A stretch of 64,000 nucleotides of DNA from Siphonodentalium dalli (GCA_032622095.1 CP136069.1:103694278-103758277), one strand, 5' to 3'. Positions 45,907 through 58,534 are shown, numbered from the stretch's first letter. Notes: generated by a model not told the origin, from the letters alone. Numbers and translations are program-made.

Positions 45907-48900
45907 CAAGAAAACTAAGATGCATGCATCAGGTCGGCCGTGAACTATCTACCATATAATTGTTGTAGCTATCGATTATACATTTTGGAACACCTGTCTG
46001 TATGTATGTGTGTATGCATGAATGCATGTGTGTATGTGTTATAGACTCTAACACTGCTCGACTGATCCGACTCGGATTTGGTATTTAACGTGTCAACTTG
46101 ACCTCGCTCATAGGCATGTTTCTGGACCTTGACCGATCCGACTAAAAATTTGTGTGTAGGACTACTTCGATCCCGGGAGCAATATTGACGGGTCCAATTT
46201 CACGTGGGACCATGTTCTCGAACGTGCTGATGTAGGCATGTTTCTGGACTATTTGGACGGGTCAAATCTTGATCCCGACCTGACTTTGACATTCAAAAAG
46301 ATCAATTCAAGGTCAAATCTGGTAAAACGAAGTATTTCAACGAAATATAATACCTACTGTTACTTTTGTCCCAGGAGTGTTTCGGGTGGGTCACATTATG
46401 ACCCTGACCTGATCTTGACATTCAAAATTGTCAAATCGGGTAAAGCCGGGCGGATTTCGACGGGTACTTTTGACGTGACTTTTGTCCGGGGAGTGTTTTG
46501 GGCGGGTCAAATCGTGACCCGACATGACGTTCACCTTTAAAATGGTCAATTCAAGGTTAAATCGCGCAATTCTCCGAAAATCAGAGGGGAACATCCCGGA
46601 CGAAGTAGGGTCCACCAGCTACTATTATATATTTCTAGATTTAGTTACAAACTAAATACCTGTATATTGTACAAAGAAATGTTTGACAAATATATCTGTA
46701 TCAATATTACTATACGGGTCATTAAAATAGATACGACGAAACAAATTTTGAAGGGTGCATGGTATCAGGTAAATTTTTATATTTCAAATGATGACAGGAA
46801 TGCGAAAAGTTGAAGTACCTACGTAATACTGGCTATCCGAATGAAGAGATATACATGTATATAAAAACCAAAATAGAAGATGACTGCTGGCGACAATGTT
46901 TTCCAAAAAAATTCAAAGCATTCGATAGCTCCCATCTAGTTGTCAGCCCGAAGATCAATATAAAGTGTGGTGACTATCAGATGAGGGATATGACTGTACA
47001 GTTGCTAAACAATTCAGTCACGCAAAAGAGGATCAAACAGTAAGATACCAAATTGCTGCCTGTGGTAATGTTTTTTAACGAAATTCGGGAAAATTAGATT
47101 ACTCTCCCCCTGGTTATCCAGAAGATCATTGTGGAATCTGGTGACGATCGGACAAGGGGTGTCGTCTGTAGGATCAACCAAATTATTTAGCCATAAAAAT
47201 AGTAAAATTCAAGATCACCGCTGGCAGTGATGTCTTCACAAGGACAGCTTGAGAACAAAACATGGCTCACATCTAGCGGTGACCCAAACTATCCACATGA
47301 GAAAAAGTTCTCCAATAAAAGCTGGCTGCAGGGTGCGCCAATTGATTCAAATTCGAAATTTAACAGGGTGTACTGCTTGTGGCCATGTTTTCCCCGCAAA
47401 TTTGATAGACTGATGGACAAAACCACTGAATCCGTTGAATCAATATACATGTATACATGGATTAATGTATATGCATTGTTATACACAGTACTGGTATATA
47501 AAGGTACTGAAAATAACAATATTACTAGTATACACAAAATAAACCATATATCATGGCTATGGGTTCTAATATCCGAATATGACAGCTGATAACTTGGTGT
47601 GAATTGAAGAGTGGTGGTGTCTCACGCAAATCTAACCCTCCATGTTAGAAACATGCCATTAAATGTCATAAGTATAATCTAGCTTGAGGACAGAAGTTAT
47701 CCATAAAAACCCCCCTTAATTCAACCAGGTCCTCGCGCGATGTATGGTCGATCACATGATGATCTAGGGGGGATTAGAATTGTTGTATAAAAACAGCACT
47801 GCATGTAAATATAAAATAAAATAGTGCTACATCTTATTACAGATTATTGCCATATATAATCAGTGACTATACAGACAGTCTGACAAAATAAAGTTTCAGT
47901 GACACTCTATCCGAAGAGGGGAATAATTCCATCTGTTACAGTCAATGGAGCAATTATGAATCTGGAAAGGTGAAATTTCTAAGTAATACTAGATATCGAC
48001 ATGACGCGATAACATATAACGTAAATGCAATATGGCCGCTGGCGACCATTTTTTCCTATAAAATTAAAAAAATATTTGATAGCTCTCATCTGATAGATCA
48101 ATATCAAGATAAATATGAAGTTTAGTGATGATCGGATGAGTGAAGTGGACTGTGCTAAACGGTTTAGTAATGCTTAAAAAGATTTTTACCTTAATATTTT
48201 TATGTTCACTTTATAAACTTCACTGAGTCATCTTTGTCATGTATTGAGTTTGATATCTTTTGTTAACAGTTTATAAATCATGTATGTCTCATGTTTGTTA
48301 TTTTAATTTATGTGTTTATTATCATTAAATAAAGTTGAATTCCTTAAAAATATTCTTACCTCAATGGTTTTATGTTCACTTTATAAACTCCACTGAGTCA
48401 TCTTTGTCATGTATTGAATTTGATATCTTTTGTTAACAGTTCATAAATTATGTATGTCTCGTGTTCGTTATTATATTATATACACTTTATAGTGTGTTTC
48501 AGAACGAAAACAAAATGAATAAAATCAACAAATTTGTAAATTTAAAAACAATTCAAACGTTGTTGTATTCCATGTCCCAGCCTGGACATATACACCAAAT
48601 TTCAATAATATTCATTGAGAAACAACGGACCAAACGCCATATAACACCCCGTATGCATCTTTTATTCCGAGTTGGCCTTTTATTCCGAGTTGGCACGCGC
48701 CGATTGGGCGAGTTAGCCCATGGGGCGAGTACGCCGATTCCGACACCTTTTCTATTTGCAGCAGGTTAAGTTTACGCGTAATTTAATTTACAAAGTTCCC
48801 CAATTGGTATCGTAAATAGAGCGACCTTATTTGACAGAGAATGCCTCTGTTATTGATTATAAAGTTGCTATACATTAAAAACGACAATTCACATGCTCGT

Positions 48901-49171
48901 TCAAGCGCAGTAGTCTATTTTCCCCATGTTAAAGGACATCCACAAATACTAAATAACGCTAACTTACTGCCGAATGTTTTACACGACAACTGTTAACATA
49001 TTTGGGCTGAATTCATCTGACGCGGTATTATTCCTCAAAATAAACAACAAAACCATCGTTACTTGGAAATGTAGTTTGGGCTAACATTTACATAAATCCT
49101 CCATATCATTATTCCGACACACACGTCAGATGAAAAACTCACATGAAGTAACCGGCCAAATTGGCCGAAAT
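45907..49171 (+). repeat. 3.27-kb repeated element, right copy, inside the LINE ORF1
   Basis: Inverted partner of 14568-17840. It starts CAAGAAAACTAAGATGC and ends GGCCAAATTGGCCGAAAT. It splits the SGNH domain of the LINE frame, which resumes at 49172, so both ends are fixed by the interrupted gene to within a few bases. Internal frames of 77, 120 and 102 codons (46810, 47227, 48461) match those of the left copy but have no recognised domain. No transposase or target duplication was identified. Confidence 0.85.
45972..46622 (+). mobile_element. Helitron-like element inside the right 3.27-kb copy
   Basis: A|TCGATTATACATTTTGG at the 5' end, GGTCA/TGACC units, hairpin CCCGGACGAAGTAGGG and CTAC at the 3' end. 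Same position as in the left copy, so it was present before the two copies separated. Confidence 0.6.
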
Positions 49172-49399
49172 GAGTATATGAACACTCACTGTGACAACAC
49201 TGATAGATACTTTTACACAGATACCGACTGTTTATTTATAAAAGATGGTAATATTGTAAAAACTATGTACAAAGATGAGACCGATGGTGTACACCTGAGC
49301 GCCAAAGGAGTGGAAAGACGTTCTTATGTTCTAAATTCTACCTTGCCAAACACAGAAAGCTCTAGACGACATTTCAAAGGCAGGAAAAGGGGGGCCTGA
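49172..49399 (+). pseudogene. LINE ORF1, end of SGNH-esterase domain
   Basis: Continuation of the frame broken at 45906: residues equivalent to the second half of the SGNH fold, with block V DGVHLSAKG (49285-49311) supplying the catalytic Asp and His. A short basic tail follows and the frame stops at 49399. The frame itself is intact. Confidence 0.7.
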
Positions 49400-50249
49400 T
49401 CATTTCACGCCACCGTCAGAACAGAACAAAAATGTTCGAGTCACTACATGATGTGAACTTATTCCTGTGTATGACTTTAACTTATCCAGGAGTCGGACAC
49501 ATAATTTGTCACCTGAACCTTACTCTGATAACAATGCTACTTGCACGAATGCCCAACATACGCTAGACAAGAAAACCATAGTCAGAAATGGTAACGTCAC
49601 CAAGATCATATTATTAGCCATAAATATAAATTATGATATAATTATAATATAAAATATTATTCATTAGTTAGCGCTAATATAGGCGCTAACTAATGACTTG
49701 TTAAATACCATCTAATAAATATTCATCTTATTTACAACTTTAAGGATTCATTGGAAGTGAATGTACAATTCCTGGAATTCTATCAGATATCCCGACTTTG
49801 CTCGTTTTCGTGATCATAGGTTATAGGCCCTATATGACCACGAAAACGAAACGAGTCGCGATACATCCATCGGTACAAACACATTGTGTATGACCAGAAA
49901 GTAAAAGATGGCGGTTAATCCAAGTCTCCAACATAACAGACATGCGCGCTCCAATTAAAATTACCCATAATTCACTTCAATACACAGGGGTTCCCAAAGG
50001 GTTATACATTATTTTCAGGCTATCAGAGTATTTATATTTTCAACAACATATTATTACACCGGTGACTTTAAGCTTACAATTTCAGCCTGTCCTGACCCTA
50101 TGGATACGATTTATGATATTTTCAAAAACGTATTATACACCGGTGCCGTTAACTTTACAATTTCAGCATATACGTGATTCTATTGGTACGATTGAGTAAG
50201 GTACACAAAAAAATATCCAAGAATATATTTCTCCATTCGACCATGAGTC
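49400..50249. repeat. Short dispersed repeat and unassigned sequence
   Basis: 49563-49630 ('accatagtcagaaatggtaa') recurs at 52139-52205 and inverted at 59112-59178. Two diverged units of about 95 bp with 'acaccggtg.c' lie at 50050-50165. A hairpin 'ttagcgctaa...ttagcgcc' type sequence is near 49665-49695. No gene identified. Confidence 0.5.
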
Positions 50250-50714
50250 TATAGGAATCACGGAACTAAATGGTTTCCCATAGGCGACAGTGTTAACGTT
50301 TCGGCCAAATTCGCTGAATTGAAGCGTGCAGACCATACCAGTGATGTTTACCCAGCTAGATTGACACCAGTTGATCACGAAAATGCAAGAAAAATCATAG
50401 GTCATGTGTTTACTTTTTAAAATAAATCCCCAAGTGTACGACAGGGCTATCTCACAGCCAAATTTGATCTGGAAAAACCCAGATCTACAACAGCTAGTTA
50501 AATACATTTCCCTCTCACAAAAATCCGTTCCCCCATTCATTCACCAGTTTAAATTATTTAGATATTATGTACAAATCAAATAAACGCGATGTCATCCTTT
50601 AATAACGTGTCGCATGTATCAGGTGAAGGTCATTCTTCAGTTACCTTCACCTTTAGGGTTCCACGGTGTACTCGCTCCCCGACTCTAGAACACATTTAGC
50701 TCCCTGATTCCTAT
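50250..50714. repeat. 465-bp direct duplication, copy 1
   Basis: Nearly identical to 51599-52063. On the plus strand the first 170 bp keep a short open frame ('KWFPIGDSVNVSAKFAEL') in both copies, perhaps a degraded coding piece; I do not recognise it. Confidence 0.8.
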
Positions 50715-51598
50715 ATATATGTATATGTGTGAATAACAGCGTTTCTTATAGTATTTTATCAAAATATAGACCTTACTGAAATCAAAAATGGATTATATCG
50801 AGCAGTAGTGGTTTATTTTTCCAATATGAGGCATCCTGAAAATTAGTGTCAATCCTCAAAATAAAGCAAAAAAAATTAGCTTTTTTTTCAATTTTACTAG
50901 CTAATGCATCTTGTATAACTGAAGTATGTCCTTATATACCATAATATTACTAAATTGAAGAGGAAATGTTAATATACATTTTGAGAGGGATATATTGTCC
51001 AATTTTAAACCCTTTTCGTGCAGAATTTGGCAATTTATAATAAATATTTACCAAAATTAACAGAAATTTTTTTTTTTTTTTTTTTTTAATAGCAATGTAA
51101 AGCAACCATAAGTCAATTTAAATATCGAAACATTATGATACAACATCAGACACAGCCTCAGGCATGAAATTTTACCAGATGGCAGGGCATACTGTCTGTT
51201 TAACAAAGCTGCCATGACAGTTTTGCACGACAGTAACTCTAGTGGTGATGCCATCTCCCCCCCCCCCCGACTTGGGGTGGGGCTACGGTCCCAGATAAGG
51301 CTACTGGGTGCCGGAAAAGCTTAATTGGGTCAAATGACACATTTTCCCAATGGGGGGGGGGCTAACACTCCTCAAAATTGTGGGGAGGGGGGCTTTAGAC
51401 CCCCTGACCCCCTAATGGTACCTGACATCCATGGAAAATTACCAGATTTATCACTTTCTTTACTATCTACAGGCGAATCCATGCGTTTCTTCTTTAAATC
51501 TGTCCAAAATGTGGTCATTTTCATTTGAAAATAAGAAAATATGGAAATAACAACTTATCATGGTGAGACGTGAAATTTCGTAAAATTCAAATTTTTCT
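50715..51598. other. sequence between the two 465-bp copies
   Basis: AT-rich with a T20 run (51067-51087), C and G runs (51257, 51351) and short palindromes. No gene seen. Confidence 0.35.
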
Positions 51599-52063
51599 TA
51601 TAGGAATCACGGAACTAAATGGTTTCCCATAGGCGACAGTGTTAACGTTTCGGCCAAATTCGCTGAATTGAAGCCTGCAGGCCATACCAGTGATGTTTAC
51701 CCAGCTAGATTGACACCAGTTGATCACGAAAATGCAAGAAAAATCATAGGTCATGTGTTTACTTTTTAAAATAAATCCCCAAGTGTACGACAGGGCTATC
51801 TCACAGCCAAATTTGATCTGGAAAAACCCAGATCTACAACAGCTAGTTAAATACATTTCCCGCTCACAAAAATCCGTTCCCCCATTCATTCACCAGTTTA
51901 AATTATTTAGATATTATGTACAAATCAAATAAACGCGATGTCATCCTTTAATAACGTGTCGCATGTATCAGGTGAATGTCATTCTTCAGTTACCTTCACC
52001 TTTAGGGTTCCACTGTGTACTCGCTCCCCGACTCTAGAACACATTTAGCTCCCTGATTCCTAT
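51599..52063. repeat. 465-bp direct duplication, copy 2
   Basis: Matches copy 1 with a handful of substitutions. Both copies end at 'gctccctgattcctata'. Confidence 0.8.
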
Positions 52064-52582
52064 ACAGATCTGTACACTAGTGTTCACCCACTTCGTGGCG
52101 GGAATAACGAACAGTTAGTTGTCACACACTATATAATAACAAGAAAACCATAGTCAGAAATGGTAACGCCACCAAGATCATATTATTAGCCATAAATATA
52201 AATCATAATATAAAATATATTGGTTACATGAATTCCGTTAAGACAAGAAATTCTTCAAATTATTACAATAATGCTTCTAAATGCGGATCAAAGCTAAGAG
52301 TGCACAGCCATTGTTCATAGACATTTTACAGATAGCGAGAATGATGCATGCTGGGAACGAAAGTATCCACAGCAATGCCATGTGCTTACGGAGGCATGCG
52401 TTTATTATAGGGGATTTATGGTGGGCCTATAAAACTAATTATAACTTTGTTATCTGTCATAGTTTATGCGTGAAATTTTAAACATATATACCATGGACAT
52501 ATACCCCTTCCAGAATGTTGAAAAACATTTTCAGTTGCTCATCGTATTTTTATAGACGAAATAGTCCAAAATTTCAGAAAAT

Positions 52583-53265
52583 TGCGCTAACCGCTCAATG
52601 TTTTAATGTGTTACAAAACGTCTGATAAAAATAGTTCTATCGGGAATATTCACACCATTTTTGTTCAGAGAACATAGAGTAAGCATAGTCCTATCGGGAT
52701 ATCGTAAAGGAGATTAATTAAAACCCTCAGACTGCCGAAACTTACGACATTAAATTCGCTTTTTCGTGTCCCACGGAAATGAAACTTGTCTGTCCATTGA
52801 TCAAGTTATTTATTTGACATAGTATTTTTTTTTCTGTTGTATTTGAACACTTGTTGCACGTGCAGGCTGCACGATCATAATAACTTCAACCGATAAGCGC
52901 CGACTGATACCCGCGCAACAGTTTGTCTCAAATAAATTGTTATCAAAACGCAGGTTTATGGCCGCGGACATAAGCCGATTAAGTGTAATGTAATTTATCC
53001 ATGAACGTGACTGAAAAATTGTGATTCTATCACCATTAGCCACGAAAATGGGACCTCTAAACAGGCAAGTTTGATTTTCGGGGGACACGAACAAGCGAAT
53101 TTATTGTCGGCAGTTTCGGCAGTCTGAGGGTTAATTAATCCCGAATTAAACGGAACTACTTTACGATAGTCCGATAGGACTATGTTTACTCTATGCATGT
53201 TCTTTGAAAAAATAGTGTGAATATTCCAGATAGAACTCTTTTTATCAGACGTTGTATAGCGCAAC
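52583..53265. repeat. Inverted-repeat MITE-like element
   Basis: 52583-52800 pairs with 53050-53265: 'cgtctgataaaaa.agttctat' left and its complement right, also 'gactgccgaaac' and its complement. The loop is about 250 bp. Right arm has a gap of about 20 bp near its end. Direct copies of 'ataatataaaatatattgg' flank the region at 52206 and 53369. Confidence 0.65.
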
Positions 53266-53680
53266 CCGAAATGTGTTGTCTTGCAAGATATCCCACCGCT
53301 TTAGCTAAATTTACCTTCCTACAATATCCATAAAGAGGATCATATATTATATACCCACGGTTTTAATTATATAATATAAAATATATTGGTTTCGCGAATG
53401 ACCAACTCAGAATTCCGTTAAAATAACAATAACAACCAGCACCTATAATGAACCGTTTTACTGGACTTGGCCTACTGGTCGCGTAGTTCCGACTTTTAAA
53501 TAAACGGAATTTCCAACTCTATAAATAAAAGCCCCACAAGAATACATTCGCCCTGTCCACCACGCAATATCAAAATCTCAGCAGCTAGATACACCACAGG
53601 TGGCGTAATAATAACAATCATATGAAAACACCGCTCAATCAATTTGCGCCTGGTTATTGCATTGTGCAATCTCAATATCA

Positions 53681-55316
53681 GGGATCTACTAAAAGACGGG
53701 ACGGGACGATTTTCCGGGACGGGACGGAACGATTTGTCTAAAAGACGGGACGGGACGGGACGGAACGAATATTTAAAAGTCATTTTATTCGGAAATGAAA
53801 GAGTTTAGAGGCACAAACATGGTCTCAACTTGTTTATTGGTATCTACTCTATACGAATGTGATGTTTTCCCGATAAAATTGAGCGTATACTGAACGGTGG
53901 GCGTTCGAATAACGAAGCGTCGAAATTATGGAAATTTATCACTTCTGGGACGATAATCTAAACACAAAAAGTCATATAAGGATTAACTGTCATGTGGACT
54001 GTTTTTATGGAGATGTAATCGTGAGGTAAGTGGTCATAACTTGTGTAAAACCCAAGGGTTTTACATACAAGTGATGACCACTTACCTCACGGTTACATCT
54101 CCATAAAAACAGTCCACATGACAGTTAATCCTTATATTTATATACATTTAGCGAAAAAGCCACTTTTGTAAATGTATTTAAATCGAAAAGTGTATCATGA
54201 CAAAACCAGCCCAAAATAACCCATAGCACCCTTGGCAAAAGTTAACAGGAACAATTGAAACCCGATGATTTATTAAGTCAATCCTGCGCGAATCCAAATG
54301 CGCCCAAAACATTACGCGTTCGTCTTTCCAGACCCAAATGACGTATCGATGTTGTTATGAGCTGACGTATCGATGTTGTTATGAGCTGTTGCGCATTCAC
54401 CGAGAAATAACTGCAACTAGCCACGTGGGCTCCGACCAATCAGAATGCTGGATTTAGTGATGACAACACTTAGTATGTAAATATATTTTGTTTACATTTT
54501 CATGTTTGGGTGACGGATTATTGCAGAAAATGTTTGTCTAATATATACTAAATAGTAAAACAGAAGTTTGAACTTGTTTTCTGATGGTAAAAGTGGTGTT
54601 TTTATCCACGGGACGATGACATGCACCTCCATTCTTGAAAAATCTGCATTCCGCCGAACGAAAATCTTCGAAAATCTTAACAGAAAAACTAGCATTATGT
54701 TCACATTTTCATGTTTGGGTGACGGATTATTGAAGAAAATGTTAGTCTAATATATACTAAATAGTAAAATAGAAGTTTGAACTTGTTTTCTGATGGTAAA
54801 AGTAGTGTTTTTATCGACGGGACGATGACACCTCCATTCTTGAAAAATCTCCATTCCGCCGAACGAAAATCGTCGAAAATCTTAACAGAAAAACTAGCAT
54901 TATGTTCACATTTTCATGTTTGGGTAACGGATTTTTGCAGAAAATGTTAGTCTAATATATACTAAATAGTAAAATAGAAGTTTGAACTTGTTTTCTGATG
55001 GTAAAAGTGGTGTTTTTATCCACGGGACGATGACATGCACCTCCATTCTTGAAAAATCTGCATTCAGAAAACAAGTTCAAACTTCTATTTTATTCGAACG
55101 CCCACCGTTCAGCATACGCTCAATTTTATCGGGAAAACATCACATTCGTATAGAGTAGATACCAATAAACAAGTTGAGACCATGTTTGTGCCTCTAAACT
55201 CTTTCATTTCCGAATAAAATGACTTTTAAATATTCGTTCCGTCCCGTCCCGTCTTTTAGACAAATCGTTCCGTCCCGTCCCGGAAAATCGTCCCGTCCCG
55301 TCTTTTAGTAGATCCC
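53681..55316. mobile_element. 1.64-kb inverted-repeat transposon with 8-bp target duplication
   Basis: The terminal inverted repeats are about 235 bp (5' GGGATCTACTAAAAGACGGG) and are flanked by exact CAATATCA at 53673-53680 and 55317-55324. The ends are rich in 'gacgggacggga' repeats. The interior has three direct units of about 209 bp (from about 54503, 54711 and 54914; 'tgtttgggt.acggatt') and a separate hairpin (53975-54138). No transposase. The GGG end and 8-bp duplication resemble those of the 10911-14388 element, though the sequences differ. Confidence 0.85.
53975..54138. repeat. Near-perfect 80-bp-arm hairpin
   Basis: 'tataaggattaactgtcatg' at the left is complemented at the right (54119-54138). 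The axis is near 54053 in 'aaaacccaagggtttt'. It is nested inside the 1.64-kb transposon. Confidence 0.85.
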
Positions 55317-55324
55317 CAATATCA

Positions 55325-55964
55325 TAATGTTAATCAATCTAGTCTCAATCTTAGCCAGTGTAACGTGACCAATGAGCAAATTCACAAATGAGTATCACAA
55401 ATGTGACCGAGCAATCCGAAGACAATAGTCCCGTTACACACGACAAATATGAGTGTTCATTTCGGCCGATCGGTGGCCTTATTGAAAATCACCCATGCAC
55501 CGAATATTCTACGAGCTGTTCACATATTAAGCTACCACCAACTCAAGTTAACAGTAATCTCACGGCAGGCGCGTATCGTGTTGGGCATTCCTCGTTTCAT
55601 TGTAAATTACATCTTGAATGGTCTGACGGCAATACTTACCATAATATACATACGGTTTCAGCTGATGTTAATCCTATTCAGCCAACTGATTATGAAGATA
55701 GTTCAGATTTTAACATCTCGATGGAAAAGATACCTATTCATAATCGTAGTCGAAATACTATCAATACAAATGGTTCTCGGAATTTATCCGACGTGATGGC
55801 AGAGAGTAGACAAATGTTAGCACAAAGTGTGTTATAAGATCAGTATCACTATGGTGTAACCGAACACACAAACGTAAATCAAAACCCATGTTTAGATTAT
55901 CCCTATAACAAATTTAATGGCACCGGTGATGTCCTGCCCATGCGAGCTCGAGCCGTCAGTGATA
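55325..55964 (+). pseudogene. Degraded coding sequence of unknown type
   Basis: An ATG frame of 149 codons (55388-55837) is preceded by 20-25 open codons in another frame and followed, past one stop, by about 42 more open codons in the same frame up to the repeat at 55965. It is Asn/Ser/Thr-rich with scattered Cys and no domain I recognise. Extension through stops suggests a decayed gene or transposon frame. The 1.64-kb transposon lies immediately upstream. Confidence 0.35.
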
Positions 55965-56824
55965 CTTATTATACTTCCATGGTGTAACCAAGGAAGTATA
56001 TTGTTTTTCTACTGCGGCCGTTTTCTGTTTAATTGGAAATACTCAGAAACTAATGGGAGGAGGACCGCGAAATCTCTAGCGAATGAAGGCATCTAAGGTC
56101 TACTAACAATAATGGTATCCGGATGTTGGTCCAATATCTTTTGACAGAGTTATGGCCCTTTTTCGATAATTTTTCATTGTTATTATTATTCTTATACTGG
56201 ACACTTTTGCAACCCTTATTACTCGAAAAGTACCAGGAGTAGCACACTAAAACTTGGCACGTATCTTGGGGTCAAAGAGTTGTATGCCATCGTCGCATAA
56301 AGAATATTGTCCGCGTTTTCCCCGAGGAGTTATCTCCCTTTATCTGAAAAAATGTCATTTTATTATCTCGGAAATTATAAGGAGCAGAGCATCGAAAATT
56401 GGACCGTATGCACACCTCAATATGCCCTACTGCCCACGGGCATCAAAACTTGTGTCCGCGCTTTCCCTGAGGAGTTACCGCCCATAGTTGGCAAACCTCT
56501 ATTTGATTGTACTCTGTTGTCCTCTTGTATCATTCCAGATAACTGCATGTGGTTTTCATAGTCGTGTTGACAGTTGTCAGTTTAGTCAGAGAAGGAAAAT
56601 TTGACAGGGTCGGTCATATATTTTGACACTGGGGTGGGGGCCAACATTTTCGCAAAATAAAATTTTGATTGACATTCATCTATTTAAGTTTATGTATTTC
56701 CCGAACGAAAACAAACCCATACCGGAAAGGATTTTTGAAATCCGAGAAGAAATGCAAGAGTTACGGGCCCTCAAAGTTTGCAATTTGGGCCCATGTGCTT
56801 GTGTACACATCTCCTCCGAAGATA
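55965..56824. repeat. About 860-bp direct repeat, copy 1
   Basis: Nearly identical to 59736-60594. It starts with a small hairpin, 'tatacttcc...ggaagtata', and contains 'gaggagttatctcccttt'. Its boundaries are sharp: the copies diverge at once after 'cctccgaagat'. Confidence 0.85.
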
Positions 56825-56854
56825 TCGAACATAGGATGACATCTGATACGCCAA

Positions 56855-57130
56855 CGTGTGCGGACGGAAGGGGGCACGCGGTGGGCCAAATTTTGCCAGT
56901 TTCGCTTCATTAGTGTGGGTCTGGGGAGGGGTGGTCCGTGGTACCAATTTTTAATTCTTCTCGGAATCAGATGAAACTTGAAATATATCATCTGCAACAT
57001 CAGCCGATCTAGAAACTGAAAGAATTTCGAAAATCCATCGAAAACTGAAATAATTGCAGGCCGTCAAACTTTGCAATTTTGGGCCCATGTGCTTGTGACC
57101 ACATCTCCTCCGAAGATATCGAACATACGA
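56855..57130. repeat. Related repeat block, copy 1
   Basis: Similar to 59186-59420 ('ggggaggggtggtccgtgg', 'catctgcaacatcagccg'). It lies just after the 860-bp repeat here and before the other copy of that repeat at 59736. Confidence 0.7.
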
Positions 57131-57335
57131 TGTCATTACGCCACCTAGTGTGGTGTTTCTAGCTTTTGGTTTTTTGATATCGCATGGTCGATCGATAATT
57201 CACTGGGTGATTGTACATTCGGCAAACCTCGTCAAATTCCGTCACCGTTTCATCGTACCGATAATTGCGAGAGTACAACTAAGATTGGCACATGTGTTTA
57301 CGTCACCGGTGTAATTGTGGGGACATGCTTCTATT

Positions 57336-57945
57336 ATGAAGGTTTGCTATCCCGAAGGTCCGCTATTCCGAAGGTTCTCTATTCCGAAGGTTTTTGTTAT
57401 TTTTAGGTTAATTCTATATTTTAAAGTATTGAGACTAATTTGAGAGGGTTCATTTTCACAAACATTCTTTATATGGAGTGTGCGCTCACATCCGAACTGA
57501 TCATGCGCGCACACCGATACAGATACAGGAGGAAATAACTTAACTTAGAACATTAAATGTGATTTTGTTTTGTTTTCGCTGGTTTTCTTGAGATTTTATG
57601 TCATTACGTGGGCCCATACCTTTGAATTCTTGGCATATACTATGAATGTTGTGGTATATATGGACCCTCCCGCATTGGGACATGACATAGGTTCAGTTGA
57701 CTTAAGTGGTGTTCTGTGTGTGCTCCAATTTGGAGTTCAATATTTTAAGGGCCAAGTTTAGAATTTTATGGGTCCATACCTTTGAACTCTGGGCATATAA
57801 TATGAATATTGGGGGGCATGTCTCTATTCCGAAGGTTCACTATCCCGAAGGTCCACTATTCCGAAATTTCTCTGAATGTTCGCTATTCCGAAGGTTCACC
57901 AATCCGAAGGTTCGTTATTCCGAAGGTTCTGTGTTCCAAAGATTT
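57336..57945. repeat. Minisatellite 'ctattccgaaggttc' in two clusters
   Basis: 15-16-bp units occur at 57336-57405 and 57822-57945, separated by about 420 bp. The flanking sequence ('cgctggttttcttgag') also recurs at 57576 and 58050, so the larger block is duplicated. Confidence 0.75.
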
Positions 57946-58534
57946 TTTTTATTTTAAGGTTATATTCTAAAGTAACGAGAGGGTTCATTATCACGAAGAT
58001 TCTTTTTATGAAGGAAATAACGTAAAACATTAAATGTGATTTTGTTTTGTTTTCGAGGGTTTTCTTGAGTTTACTGTCATTACGTATGACCTTATTTCTC
58101 ATTACATATTCACGCCAAGGAGCCCACACAATTGCTATGTTACGATGCGATTTAATGTGATTATGTGTGACCTAATATCTCAATAATCTGAGGCAAGAGT
58201 ACGCCTGCTAAAGGCGAATTATAAGAGTTGGGGGTATAACGCTCAATAAATACTGGAGGCTATAACAAACTGCGCAGTAGAATATCGCTGAATGGACGAG
58301 TATGAGATGAGCCTAAATGCAATTGTGACTTTGTTTAAAGGCCCACTTAATTTTCGAGTCATTAATTTTTTATAGTATATACGGTTTTAATAACAATTTA
58401 TGCCATAAAATTTGAATAAACTACTATAATTCATCACCATTTGAAAGGCAGAATACTTCTATCTGCTAGTTTGAAACACCTTCAAAATACCGCGTCGTAT
58501 ATCTAGCAATTAGCGACCAACATGTCCTCCTCGG

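Noticed and set aside
46810-48769. 77-, 120- and 102-codon frames in the right 3.27-kb copy
   Set aside because: They recur in the left copy, but no domain is recognisable and the internal units they come from are diverged repeats, so I do not call them genes.
49667-49700. Attachment-site-like short palindrome 'ttagcgctaatataggcgctaa'
   Set aside because: It is an isolated small palindrome with no associated element or second copy.
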